Assembly (NCBI RefSeq): GCF_900491745.1
Contig: NZ_UETR01000067.1
Span: 1-10,256, forward strand
Source of the DNA: Amarolinea aalborgensis
GTDB taxonomy: Bacteria; Chloroflexota; Anaerolineae; SSC4; Amarolineaceae
DNA length: 10,256 nt
Direction: 5' to 3'
Positions 1-6,963 of the stretch are shown here, one piece after another. Both the position numbers and the translations under genes were made by a program. Position 1 is the stretch's first letter, and each line of letters starts with the position of its first letter. The notes under the pieces were generated by a model that saw only the letters and a list, made by a program, of their open reading frames with translations, had not been told where the DNA came from and searched no databases.

Positions 1-113
1 GTCGCAAGACAACGAATCGCCTGCGGGAGAGTGTTGCAGAATTGAGGTGGAGCGGCGGCTGAGGTGCTTTGCAGAGCCTCTGATTTCGTGTTATGGTAAG
101 TAGTGCTTGGTGG

Positions 114-131
114 TGAGGGGTGTGAGGGGTG
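114..131. repeat. Two tandem copies of a 9-bp unit
   Basis: The unit TGAGGGGTG occurs at 114-122 and again directly at 123-131. It lies about 105 bases beyond the 3' end of the transposase remnant, so it could sit near a former insertion-sequence end. I could not find a matching terminal inverted repeat. The rest of 1-237 shows no convincing gene; only short open stretches are present on either strand. Confidence 0.5.
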
Positions 132-203
132 TTTTCGGGTCAATTTACGCTTCAGAAAGGGCCAATCGCCCGATTTTCCGCATCGCCCAGGCTTCTTGTG
201 CAT

Positions 204-235
204 CCTTCGCCGGTCGAAGGGCGCACTCCGCCCTT
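204..235. other. Two overlapping hairpins downstream of the transposase remnant
   Basis: One stem pairs CCTTCG (204-209) with CGAAGG (215-220). A second pairs AAGGGCG (217-223) with CGCCCTT (229-235) across a 5-base loop. They share 217-220, so they cannot both form fully. The second stem lies only a few bases past the transposase stop codon (238-240, minus strand). There is no T-run after it on the minus strand, so a classic intrinsic terminator is not supported. Confidence 0.35.
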
Positions 236-237
236 GG

Positions 238-695
238 TCAGGGTGTAGATACCGCGGGGGGAGTTTGAGGCTGGCGCTCCAAGCGACGAATCCACTGGCG
301 GAGGTTGAAGGCGGTGGCGCACATTTTGGCCTGGTAATCGCACATCACCCGGCCACGGCGCCGACCGCGGCGCGCCCCATGGTAACGGACGAGATTTGCG
401 ATGATGCGCTCAATGGTCGAACGCAGCTTCAGGTCTTCACGGAACTGGGGGGTTTGGGCATAGGTGCGCGCTTTGGCAAGCGCAGAGCGATGATCGCTGA
501 TGAAAACCTGGCGCATGTGCGATGCAGGCGCCTCGTCGCCGCGACATTGAGCGAACAACGGACAGCCCTTGCACTGCGCTGGCGTGAAGCGAAAGCTGCG
601 CCCCTCTCCACATATGGGGTATAATCAGGTGCGGTAAGGGCGAGCGGTCGTTCGCCCTTGCGATCAGCCACCCGCAGCTTGACGCGCCACAACAA
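238..695 (-). pseudogene. Degraded transposase, C-terminal part (DDE type, IS1182-like)
   Basis: This is the C-terminal end of a DDE transposase broken by a frameshift. The 3' piece reads, from about position 618 down to the stop at 238-240, a cysteine-rich segment (FTPAQCKGCPLFAQC) followed by FREDLKLRSTIERIIANLVR, then YHGARRGRRRGR and AFNLRQWIRRL. That order resembles the C-terminal end of IS1182-family transposases: a CxxCP...C motif, then the ERxIA...HGxRR block. The upstream piece (about 695-615) is in another frame and ends near DYTP, so a frame change lies at roughly 612-624. That upstream frame closes with a stop at 726-728, and the catalytic N-terminal and central parts are absent. 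No intact initiation context is seen. Family placement is by eye and could instead be a related IS4/IS5-like group. Confidence 0.6.
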
Positions 696-719
696 ATCAG
701 CGAGATGAGGGATGGTACA

Positions 720-734
720 AGCTGATCAGCAGCT
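720..734. promoter_or_regulatory. Palindrome upstream of psuK, possible operator
   Basis: GCTGATCAGC at 721-730 is a perfect 10-bp palindrome, and AGCTG (720-724) also pairs with CAGCT (730-734). It lies 35 bases before the psuK start codon. A TTGACG hexamer at 679-684 could be a -35 box, but I see no good -10 element at the right distance. A regulator site is plausible by position only, and no regulator gene is present in the window. Confidence 0.25.
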
Positions 735-765
735 CAGGCGCTGACAATGCCCTGGGGAGGGTGTT

Positions 766-1737
766 ATGCGTGAACGAAAGAGCCAAGTCCTGGATGACGC
801 GGGGTATGTCACCGTGGTCGGAGGCGCCAACATAGACATCTCCGGGGCGCCATTCAAAACACTGAAACAGAGGGACTCAAATCCGGGCCTGGTGACCTCT
901 TCTGCTGGAGGCGTGGGCAGGAACATCGCCGAGAATCTAGCGCGCCTGGGTGTTGCCGTGAAGCTCCTCACCGTGGTGGGTGATGATGTCTATGGAGAAA
1001 AGCTCCTCGTGGACACCCGGCGATCGGGGGTGGACATCGAGTACGTAAGACGGGCGCCCGGTGAGTCAAGCGGGATCTACCTGTCGGTGCTGGATGAGAA
1101 CCGAGACATGGCGGTGGCGGTATCCTCCATGGCGATACTGAACAGGCTGGATGCAGGCTACTTAAGAGAGAATCGGGAACTCCTCGCAGGAGGAAGGCTC
1201 ACCGTCTTCGACGCCAACCTGACCCTGGAGGCTCTGGACTATGGGACAAGCCTGATCACAGGCCAGAAGAAGTACCTGGATCTGGTTTCGGTGACGAAGG
1301 CGCTGAAGGTGAAAAGCCTGTTGGGGCGCTTCTACTGCATCAAGCCCAACCGATTGGAAGCTGAGGCGCTCACCGGCCTCAGCGCAGCGTCCCACCCTGG
1401 CCTCAGAAGGAATGCCGAGTATTTTCACGAAGCGGGCGTAGCCAAAGTCTTCATCACGCTCGGCGCCGAAGGCGTCTACTTTAGCGATGGCGTCGAATGT
1501 GGCATCGTCAGGGCCATGGCCGCGCAGGTCGGCAACGCCACCGGGGCCGGAGACGCCTTCGTGGCCGGCATTTTGCACGCCGAACTCGCGGGCCTCAGCA
1601 CGGCCGAAGCGGCTGTGTTTGGCACAGGCGCGGCGCTCCTGGCTCTGGCAGCGGGAGACGCCGTCAGCCAAGCCATCAGTCCGGAAACCATACGGGAAAT
1701 CATGGAGGGAAACTATGAGCTACGGCAAGCAGTTTGA
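766..1737 (+). CDS. psuK: Pseudouridine kinase (PfkB family)
   Basis: The product (323 aa) is a PfkB/ribokinase-family sugar kinase. Paired with PsuG it most likely phosphorylates pseudouridine at the 5' position in the cytoplasm. Visible motifs are the N-terminal TVVGGANID strand (16-24), the glycine-rich substrate loop AGGVGRNIAENLARLG (47-62), VVGDDVYG (70-77), KPNRLEAE (193-200), and the C-terminal signature GAGDAF (260-265) with Asp263 as the expected catalytic base. The ATG at 766 is preceded by GGGGAGG (754-760) at 5-base spacing. No helix-turn-helix is fused at the N-terminus, unlike some psuK proteins. The 3' end overlaps psuG by 23 bases, so translation is probably coupled. PfkB proteins are hard to separate by substrate; the pseudouridine assignment rests mainly on the neighbour. 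Confidence 0.85.
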   Translation: MRERKSQVLDDAGYVTVVGGANIDISGAPFKTLKQRDSNPGLVTSSAGGVGRNIAENLARLGVAVKLLTVVGDDVYGEKLLVDTRRSGVDIEYVRRAPGESSGIYLSVLDENRDMAVAVSSMAILNRLDAGYLRENRELLAGGRLTVFDANLTLEALDYGTSLITGQKKYLDLVSVTKALKVKSLLGRFYCIKPNRLEAEALTGLSAASHPGLRRNAEYFHEAGVAKVFITLGAEGVYFSDGVECGIVRAMAAQVGNATGAGDAFVAGILHAELAGLSTAEAAVFGTGAALLALAAGDAVSQAISPETIREIMEGNYELRQAV

Positions 1738-2653
1738 ACAGTATCTTGACAGAGCACCAGTCGTACAGGAGGCCCTGGCGCAGGGCTTGCCCGTGGTGGC
1801 CCTGGAGTCCACCATCATCTCTCACGGCATGCCCTATCCGCAGAACGTGGAGACGGCGCGCCTGGTGGAGGAGACTGTCAGGCGGCATGGGGCGGTCCCG
1901 GCCACGATCGCCATCATCGGCGGTCGGCTGAAAGTAGGTTTGACCCCGGAGGAGCTCGAGCATCTCGGCAGCGCCGCCGGCATCATCAAGACATCCAGAA
2001 GGGACCTGCCTTTCGTGGTGGCGGGGCGGAAGGATGGGGGCACAACGGTGGCAGCCACCATGATCGTGGCCGACCTGGCCGGAATCAGGGTTTTTGCGAC
2101 CGGCGGCGTCGGCGGCGTGCACCGGGGGGCGACGACCTCCATGGACGTCTCGGCCGACCTTGATGAACTCGCCGCGACGGATGTGGCCGTGGTCTGCGCC
2201 GGCGTGAAGTCTATCCTGGATATTGGCCTCACCCTGGAGTACCTGGAGACCAAGGGCGTTCCCGTCATCGCCTACGGCGTCTCCGAGTTTCCTGCGTTCT
2301 ACACGCGGGAAAGCGGCTTCAAGGTTGACTACAGGCTGGACAGCCCGGAGGAGATCGCGGCCGTCCTGAAGGCGAAATGGGATCTGGGCCTGAAAGGCGG
2401 CGTACTCGTCGCCAACCCCATACCCGCCGAGTTTGCCATGGACAAGGCCGAAATAGACGCCGCCATTGAGCAGGCTGTTCAGGAAGCCGCGGCGCTCGGC
2501 ATCAAGGGCAAGGAGGTATCGCCTTATCTCCTGGGCCGGGTGAAGGATCTCACTGGCGGCGACTCGCTCGAGTCCAACATCCAACTCGTTCTCAACAACG
2601 CAGCGCTGGCCGCCAAGATCGCCGTGAGCTTTGTGGGCCGGCGCGCAGCCTGA
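1715..2653 (+). CDS. psuG: Pseudouridine-5'-phosphate glycosidase
   Basis: The product (312 aa) has the same length as the E. coli enzyme and is clearly collinear with it. It reversibly splits pseudouridine 5'-phosphate into uracil and ribose 5-phosphate, breaking a C-C glycosidic bond. Conserved stretches include VVALESTIISHGMPYPQN (27-44), VPATIAIIGG (61-70), TSRRDLPFV (93-101), FATGGVGGVHRGA (127-139), VVCAGVKSILD (159-169) and LTGGDSLESNIQLV (279-292). By alignment from memory with E. coli PsuG, Glu31, Lys92, Asp148 and Lys165 occupy the active-site positions; Lys165 would be the Schiff-base lysine. The ATG at 1715 follows GGAGGGA at 1704-1710, inside the 3' end of psuK. A longer in-frame reading upstream from 1487 only shadows psuK. 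Its stop overlaps, by one base, an ATG at 2653 that I do not favour as the start of the next gene. Confidence 0.95.
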   Translation: MSYGKQFEQYLDRAPVVQEALAQGLPVVALESTIISHGMPYPQNVETARLVEETVRRHGAVPATIAIIGGRLKVGLTPEELEHLGSAAGIIKTSRRDLPFVVAGRKDGGTTVAATMIVADLAGIRVFATGGVGGVHRGATTSMDVSADLDELAATDVAVVCAGVKSILDIGLTLEYLETKGVPVIAYGVSEFPAFYTRESGFKVDYRLDSPEEIAAVLKAKWDLGLKGGVLVANPIPAEFAMDKAEIDAAIEQAVQEAAALGIKGKEVSPYLLGRVKDLTGGDSLESNIQLVLNNAALAAKIAVSFVGRRAA

Positions 2654-2654
2654 T

Positions 2655-2685
2655 GCCGCTGGCGAGGCTGGCAGGGGCCAGCGGC
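2655..2685 (+). other. GC-rich stem-loop after psuG
   Basis: GCCGCTGGC (2655-2663) pairs perfectly with GCCAGCGGC (2677-2685) across 13 bases. An alternative inner stem pairs GCTGGC (2667-2672) with GCCAGC (2677-2682) over a 4-base loop. It starts 2 bases after the psuG stop and ends 17 bases before the Shine-Dalgarno of the next gene. There is no clear U-tract, so it could be an mRNA-stabilising hairpin or a weak terminator separating psuKG from the downstream gene. Confidence 0.45.
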
Positions 2686-2718
2686 CACGTGACTTTACCT
2701 GCGGAGGGCGACTCCAAA

Positions 2719-3315
2719 ATGACCCCGCAACCGGTGAGCGCAGCCTTTGATACGTTCGCGCCAGCCACGCGCGCAGCCTGGCGCGCGTGGCTGGCTGAGC
2801 GCCACGCCAGCTCACCCGGCGTCTGGCTCATCATCCACAAGAAGAACAGCCCCGGACCCGGTGTGACCTACGAAGAGGCCGTGGAGGAAGCGCTCTGTTT
2901 CGGCTGGATTGACAGCAAGACAGCCGCGCTGGACGCGATGCGCTTCAAGCAGGTCTTCACCCCACGCAAACCGCGGGGACCCTGGGCGAAGAGCAACAAG
3001 GAGCGGGTGACGCGGCTGATCGAGCAAGGGCTGATGACGCCAGCCGGTCTCGCGGCGATTGAACTCGCCGTGGTGAACGGGGCCTGGACGGCCGCGGATG
3101 CCAGCGATGACCTTGCTGTGTCCGATGATTTTGCGGCCGCGCTGGCAGCCCATCCCGCGGCCGAGCGGCATTGGCATGGCTTCAGCGCATCGGCGCGAAA
3201 GGGCATCCTCTACTGGATCGCATCGGCGAAGCGGCCAGAGACGCGCGCCCGGCGCATTGCGCGCACGGTGACACTGGCCGAGCAGAACATCCGGGTGATG
3301 TTCGACCAACCCTGA
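2719..3315 (+). CDS. YdeI/OmpD-associated family protein
   Basis: The product (198 aa) is a soluble protein of the YdeI/OmpD-associated (OmdA-like) family. Family members are annotated as 'bacteriocin-protection' proteins, but the molecular function is not established. Recognisable blocks are GVWLIIHKKNSP (34-45), VTYEEAVEEALCFGWIDSKT (49-68), RFKQVFTPRKPRGPWAKSNK (75-94), ERVTRLIEQGLMTPAGLAAIE (95-115) and the basic C-terminal helix KRPETRARRIARTV (171-184). No signal peptide or membrane segment is seen. I chose ATG 2719 because GGAGGG (2703-2708) lies 10 bases upstream and the family usually begins close to this point. An in-frame ATG at 2653, overlapping the psuG stop, would add 22 residues with no family resemblance and would place the stem-loop inside the gene. 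Co-direction with psuKG suggests possible cotranscription, but nothing links the functions. Confidence 0.85.
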   Translation: MTPQPVSAAFDTFAPATRAAWRAWLAERHASSPGVWLIIHKKNSPGPGVTYEEAVEEALCFGWIDSKTAALDAMRFKQVFTPRKPRGPWAKSNKERVTRLIEQGLMTPAGLAAIELAVVNGAWTAADASDDLAVSDDFAAALAAHPAAERHWHGFSASARKGILYWIASAKRPETRARRIARTVTLAEQNIRVMFDQP

Positions 3316-3417
3316 ACGCTGCGCATTGGGCGGGGGCATCGTACTGGGTAAGAGTCTGGCCGCATTATACATCCGCCTGGCATTCCCGCGCCGCTGCTTC
3401 CCGAAAACTCCTCCCAC

Positions 3418-4113
3418 CTACCTTAAATGCTGGCGGCCACTCGAGCTCATCTCAATCATTTCTTCCACCAACAAGTGTACTTGCGTGGATGGGTTCGGGA
3501 AACGCTGTTCACCTTGGGGATGGTTCTCGAGAATATTCCTGGCATGCTGCAACGCCATCGGAGTAGACGGAAGCAGCTTATCGAAAACCGACATGGCGGC
3601 TTGATAACCTGGAATGTGGCGTCTCAAGTATTCTTTGAGCTCGTCGCCGTCAGCAAACGGACGGGTAGTGCGCTCAAAATGCAAGACATACCAAAACTCA
3701 AAGGCCGGGTTGGAGACAGCCAGATGAAAACCATTTTCATCTGCGACCTGCACTGCCCGATCAAACGTTTGATTATGGCGCGGGTTTTCCACATCAAACA
3801 CACACCAAACGGCATCGAACTCGGGAAGATTGGCGCCGCGGACCCGGATATCCTGCTGTCGCTTCTCGATCTGTCTCTGGGCTTCGTTCACCAAGCTGAT
3901 CGGCGCGCCGAAGCGGTCTTTGATCTTGATGCTGATGGTAGGCAGCTTGAGATGGTTCCGCAAGCTGGCAAAGTAATTTGGTTCGGTTTCTCCCCCTTCA
4001 CAGACGATCAAAATGCAGCGGCCAGGCGAACGGCTGCCTGGCCGGCGATCATAGGAAGTCATTGCCCGTTCGTGCCGGCGCAGTTTGTGGCTATCCGGTC
4101 TACGCTTGGACAT
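3418..4113 (-). CDS. rloB: RloB/AbiLii-like protein, partner of the adjacent ATPase
   Basis: The product (231 aa) is an RloB-family protein, the usual second gene of RloAB/AbiL systems. After a basic N-terminal stretch it shows CILIVCEGGETEPNYF (33-48), the family hallmark. Next come VWCVFDVEN (102-110), SNPAFEFWYVLHFE (134-147) and the C-terminal NPSTQVHLLVEEM (207-219). The CEG...E motif followed by an acidic FDxE pair is reminiscent of Toprim-type metal sites; that reading is inference. The usual second acidic motif is FDxD(D), so Glu109 is a conservative variant. I chose the ATG at 4113 because GGAG lies 9 bases upstream on the minus strand; an ATG 9 bases earlier directly abuts that GGAG. 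The start lies inside rloA (14-base overlap), implying translational coupling. The downstream gap to the convergent YdeI-family gene is about 100 bases and shows no clear terminator. Confidence 0.85.
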   Translation of the reverse strand: MSKRRPDSHKLRRHERAMTSYDRRPGSRSPGRCILIVCEGGETEPNYFASLRNHLKLPTISIKIKDRFGAPISLVNEAQRQIEKRQQDIRVRGANLPEFDAVWCVFDVENPRHNQTFDRAVQVADENGFHLAVSNPAFEFWYVLHFERTTRPFADGDELKEYLRRHIPGYQAAMSVFDKLLPSTPMALQHARNILENHPQGEQRFPNPSTQVHLLVEEMIEMSSSGRQHLR

Positions 4114-5383
4114 GCTGCGCATCTCCCCACAGCGGTTCGCCCAGAAAGGGAATCGCGCCATAACGGCCAAGCAAATAACCCTTGGCCAGCGCTTCATCCT
4201 TACGCGGGCTGTAGTCGAGCAGGGGATAAAGGTGCGAGCAGCCCTGGCGGTCTTTCTCCACAAACCAGATCTGGTCGCGCCGGAACAGATCGTTGTCCAT
4301 CAGCGTGGTGTCGTGGGTATTGAAGATTAACTGGGCACCTTTGGGATTGGTCTGGGGATTATGGAACAACTCAACCAGATCACGCACCAGCAGTGGGTGC
4401 AGGCTGGCATCGAGCTCGTCCACAAACAGCGTCCAACCCTTTTCCAGCACTTCCACGAGCGGCCCACCTAAGGCAAACAGGCGCTGCGTACCATTCGATT
4501 CCTCTTTTAGCGGCAGTGCTACTTCAGCCTCGGTCCCGACAGGGTGACGCATGAAGACATCCAGGTGTTTTTGGTTGATCAACTGGTTACGCAGCGCGGC
4601 GGGCAACTCCTCAGGCAGATCTTTTTCGGTATAGGTTTCCTCACGTACTTCGAAGCCCGAAATACCAAAATCGGCAGCGGCCATGAGGCGGCGCATGCGC
4701 TCCTGCGTCGGTTCATCTTCTCTGGCGCGAGCAGCTGAGTAGCTATGAAGGTAAGGACTAAGCTCATCCGCGCCAATTACCCGTAGACTCCTCTGGAACC
4801 ACTCAAACACGCGCTCTAGCTGACGGTGATTCAGTTTAGCCGCATTCGATAGAAAGAGCACGTCTGGCCGAGTCAGTTCGGCCACCTGGTTGTTTTTGCC
4901 TTTTAGGTTGCGCCCGAAGTACCAGGAATGTTCGGCGCTTCCGGCCTGTTCTCGTTCAAACCAGGTTTGCGGCAGCCCCTTGGGATACGCCACCAACCAC
5001 TCGCGCACCACCTCCCTTGCCGTCACATGAAAGCCGTACTGATAACGTACTTTCTGGCTGTCAATAAACGTGATCTCAAACTCAGAAGGGGCCGTATTTG
5101 GTTCCGTAACCAACAGAAACGGAGTTACCTCGATAAGACTGTTCAGTTTCCGCTCCATGGATGTATTGACAAGCCTATCCACAAAACCAGCGGCCGCTAT
5201 CAAGTTCGATTTCCCGGCAGCATTCGGGCCGTAGACGACTGCGCTGCGCAGCAGACTGCGCCCGCCGAACTCAGGAGCAAGAACGGTGTTTTCGAGAAGG
5301 GTCCTGTCCGGGCTTGCTACCATTGATAGGATCGCTTCTTCACGAAAAGAACGAAAGTTTTTGATTCTAAACTCGACTAACAT
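4100..5383 (-). CDS. rloA: RloA/AbiLi-like AAA ATPase
   Basis: The product (427 aa) is an ABC/SMC-like AAA-family ATPase of the AAA_15/21 type. It begins with the typical MLVEFRIKNFRSFREE (1-16). Walker A is GPNAAGKS (52-59), a signature-like loop is ESNGTQRL (295-302), Walker B is TLFVDELDASLHP (318-330) with Asp322/Glu323, and the switch histidine lies in FNTHDT (354-359, His357). The C-terminal GRYGAIPF (406-413) is characteristic of RloA/AbiLi proteins. All catalytic motifs are intact. GAGGTG sits 5 bases before the ATG, at 5389-5394 on the minus strand. Family knowledge: AbiLi/AbiLii pairs cause abortive infection in lactococci, and rlo genes were named for linkage to type I restriction loci. 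Inference: this pair is an anti-phage module with RloA as sensor or motor. The cassette is less GC-rich than asnS or psuG, hinting at horizontal acquisition. Another AAA-ATPase defence subtype is possible, but the RloB partner argues against it. Confidence 0.88.
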   Translation of the reverse strand: MLVEFRIKNFRSFREEAILSMVASPDRTLLENTVLAPEFGGRSLLRSAVVYGPNAAGKSNLIAAAGFVDRLVNTSMERKLNSLIEVTPFLLVTEPNTAPSEFEITFIDSQKVRYQYGFHVTAREVVREWLVAYPKGLPQTWFEREQAGSAEHSWYFGRNLKGKNNQVAELTRPDVLFLSNAAKLNHRQLERVFEWFQRSLRVIGADELSPYLHSYSAARAREDEPTQERMRRLMAAADFGISGFEVREETYTEKDLPEELPAALRNQLINQKHLDVFMRHPVGTEAEVALPLKEESNGTQRLFALGGPLVEVLEKGWTLFVDELDASLHPLLVRDLVELFHNPQTNPKGAQLIFNTHDTTLMDNDLFRRDQIWFVEKDRQGCSHLYPLLDYSPRKDEALAKGYLLGRYGAIPFLGEPLWGDAQHVQA

Positions 5384-5442
5384 GACAGCACCTCGATAGG
5401 GGAAGGAAACAATTATGCAAACAAAATGAATTTCTGCTCACT

Positions 5443-5471
5443 ATCTTACATGAAATTGTTAAATATGTCAA
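5443..5471 (-). promoter_or_regulatory. Sigma70-type promoter for rloAB
   Basis: On the minus strand a perfect TTGACA (-35, 5466-5471) is followed after 17 bases by TAAGAT (-10, 5443-5448, 4 of 6 matches). This predicts transcription starting near 5436, about 50 bases before the rloA ATG. The surrounding DNA is notably AT-rich for this window. Base positions are read directly; activity is inferred. Confidence 0.6.
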
Positions 5472-5547
5472 TAGAATTGCATCCTTTTTTGCGTCCATAG
5501 ACATTGGTTGTTTGAATCAGTATAGCAACGGCGCAAGGTCTTCTTCT

Positions 5548-5575
5548 ACGACAGATCCAACGGCGGTGGTATAAT
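5548..5575 (+). promoter_or_regulatory. Sigma70-type promoter for asnS
   Basis: A perfect TATAAT at 5570-5575 is preceded, after 16 bases, by ACGACA (5548-5553, 4 of 6 to TTGACA). A start near 5582 leaves a leader of about 30 bases, too short for a T-box or riboswitch. It diverges from the rloA promoter with about 75 bases between the two -35 boxes. The remainder of the 5384-5613 gap shows no gene. Confidence 0.6.
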
Positions 5576-5613
5576 ATCCAGGACTTATGCACAGCATCCA
5601 TGAGGAGAAAAAC

Positions 5614-6954
5614 ATGCCCATCGTTCGTATCGAGAATCTGAAAGACCATGCCGGCGCGCAGGTGACGCTGCGCGGCTGGCTGTACAACAAGACCGACAAG
5701 GGTCGCCTGCAATTCCTGCAGGTGCGCGACGGCAGCGGCATCTGCCAGGCCGTTGTCTTCAAGAAGAATGTCAGCGAGGCCGCGTTCGACGCTGCGCGGC
5801 GCCTGACCCAGGAATCGTCCCTGATCGTCAGCGGTACGGTGCGCGCCGAAGAACGCGCGCCCGGCATCCCCGGTGGTTTTGAGCTGGATGTGACTGACCT
5901 GGAAGTGGTGCAAATTGCGGATGAATACCCGATCAGCCCCAAGGAGCACGGCGTCGAGTTCTTGATGGACAACCGCCACCTGTGGCTGCGCTCCAGCCGC
6001 CAGTGGGCCATCATGCGCGTGCGCGCGACGATCATCAAGGCCATTCGCGATTGGCTGGACAGCAACGGCTTCATGCTCGTAGACACGCCGATCCTGACGC
6101 CGGCCGCGGGCGAAGGCACGACCACGCTCTTTGAGATTGACTACCACGGCACGCCCGCGTTCCTGGCGCAGACCGGCCAGCTCTACAACGAAGCCAACAT
6201 CTTCGCCTTCGGCCCGGTCTACTGCTTCGGCCCCACCTTCCGCGCCGAAAAGAGCAAGACGCGGCGCCATCTGCAGGAATTCTGGATGGTGGAGCCGGAA
6301 ATCCCCTTCTGCACGCTGGAAGAGCTGTTGGAAGTTGAGGAGCAGTTCGTCAGCTACATTGTGCAGACCGTGCTCAAGGAACGCGCGGTCGAACTAAAAG
6401 TGCTGGAGCGCGACATCAGCCATCTGCAGAAAGTGGCCGCGCCGTTCGAGCGCCTACACTACGATGACGCCGTCGCCATGATCAACGCCGCCGCGGCGCA
6501 GGGCATCACCGTACCGCCCAACGACGATCCGCTGACCGCCATCACCTGGGGCGACGACTTTGGCGCGCCGCACGAAACCTACCTGACGATGCAGTTCGAG
6601 AAGCCACTGTTCGTCCACCACTTCCCCACCGAGGTCAAGGCGTTCTACATGGAGCCAGAGCCAGATCGGCCCGAAGTCTGCCGCAGCGCCGACCTGCTGG
6701 CGCCCGAAGGCTACGGCGAGATCATCGGCGGCAGTGAGCGCATGAGCGATCCGCAGAAGCTCATGGCCGCAATCGAGAAGCACAAGCTGCCGGCCGACGC
6801 CTACGACTGGTACGTCCAACTGCGCCAGTACGGCTCCGTGCCCCACAGCGGTTTTGGCCTGGGCGTCGAGCGCACGGTCGCCTGGATTTGCGGCCTCGAT
6901 CATGTGCGCGAAACCGGCGCCTTCCCCCGCATGTTGAACCGCTTGCAGCCGTAG
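5614..6954 (+). CDS. asnS: Asparagine--tRNA ligase
   Basis: The product (446 aa) is a class IIb aminoacyl-tRNA synthetase that charges tRNA-Asn in the cytoplasm. An N-terminal OB-fold anticodon-binding domain (about 15-105) includes VTLRGWLYNKTDKGRLQFLQ and VRDGSG. The catalytic core holds motif 1 ending in VDTPILTP (156-163), motif 2 GPTFRAEKSKTRRHLQEFWM (206-225), and motif 3 GFGLGVERTVAWICGL (413-428) with the ATP-binding Arg420. The stretches HFPTEVKAFYM (336-346) and EIIGGSER (369-376) favour AsnRS over AspRS. The length is usual for compact bacterial and archaeal AsnRS. I chose ATG 5614, with GAGGAG at 5602-5607, over an in-frame ATG at 5587, which adds nine residues with no family resemblance and lies at the predicted transcription start. 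The C-terminus ends just before a membrane-enzyme gene, suggesting cotranscription. Confidence 0.96.
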   Translation: MPIVRIENLKDHAGAQVTLRGWLYNKTDKGRLQFLQVRDGSGICQAVVFKKNVSEAAFDAARRLTQESSLIVSGTVRAEERAPGIPGGFELDVTDLEVVQIADEYPISPKEHGVEFLMDNRHLWLRSSRQWAIMRVRATIIKAIRDWLDSNGFMLVDTPILTPAAGEGTTTLFEIDYHGTPAFLAQTGQLYNEANIFAFGPVYCFGPTFRAEKSKTRRHLQEFWMVEPEIPFCTLEELLEVEEQFVSYIVQTVLKERAVELKVLERDISHLQKVAAPFERLHYDDAVAMINAAAAQGITVPPNDDPLTAITWGDDFGAPHETYLTMQFEKPLFVHHFPTEVKAFYMEPEPDRPEVCRSADLLAPEGYGEIIGGSERMSDPQKLMAAIEKHKLPADAYDWYVQLRQYGSVPHSGFGLGVERTVAWICGLDHVRETGAFPRMLNRLQP

Positions 6955-6963
6955 GCCACGCTC

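Noticed and set aside
103..624. 173-codon plus-strand open frame at the left edge
   Set aside because: Lies antisense to the transposase remnant, which has recognisable family motifs.
1700..2815. 371-codon minus-strand open frame opposite psuG and the start of the YdeI-family gene
   Set aside because: High-GC mirror frame; no recognisable domain, and it overlaps genes with strong family matches and ribosome-binding sites.
3427..4323. 298-codon plus-strand open frame opposite rloB
   Set aside because: Its translation shows no family motif, while the minus-strand frame contains the full RloB signature.
5576..5613. Possible T-box or riboswitch leader of asnS
   Set aside because: The predicted leader is only about 30 bases, too short for such elements.
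5446..6270. 274-codon minus-strand open frame covering the asnS promoter and 5' half
   Set aside because: Shadow of asnS; runs through both predicted promoters and has no recognised domain.
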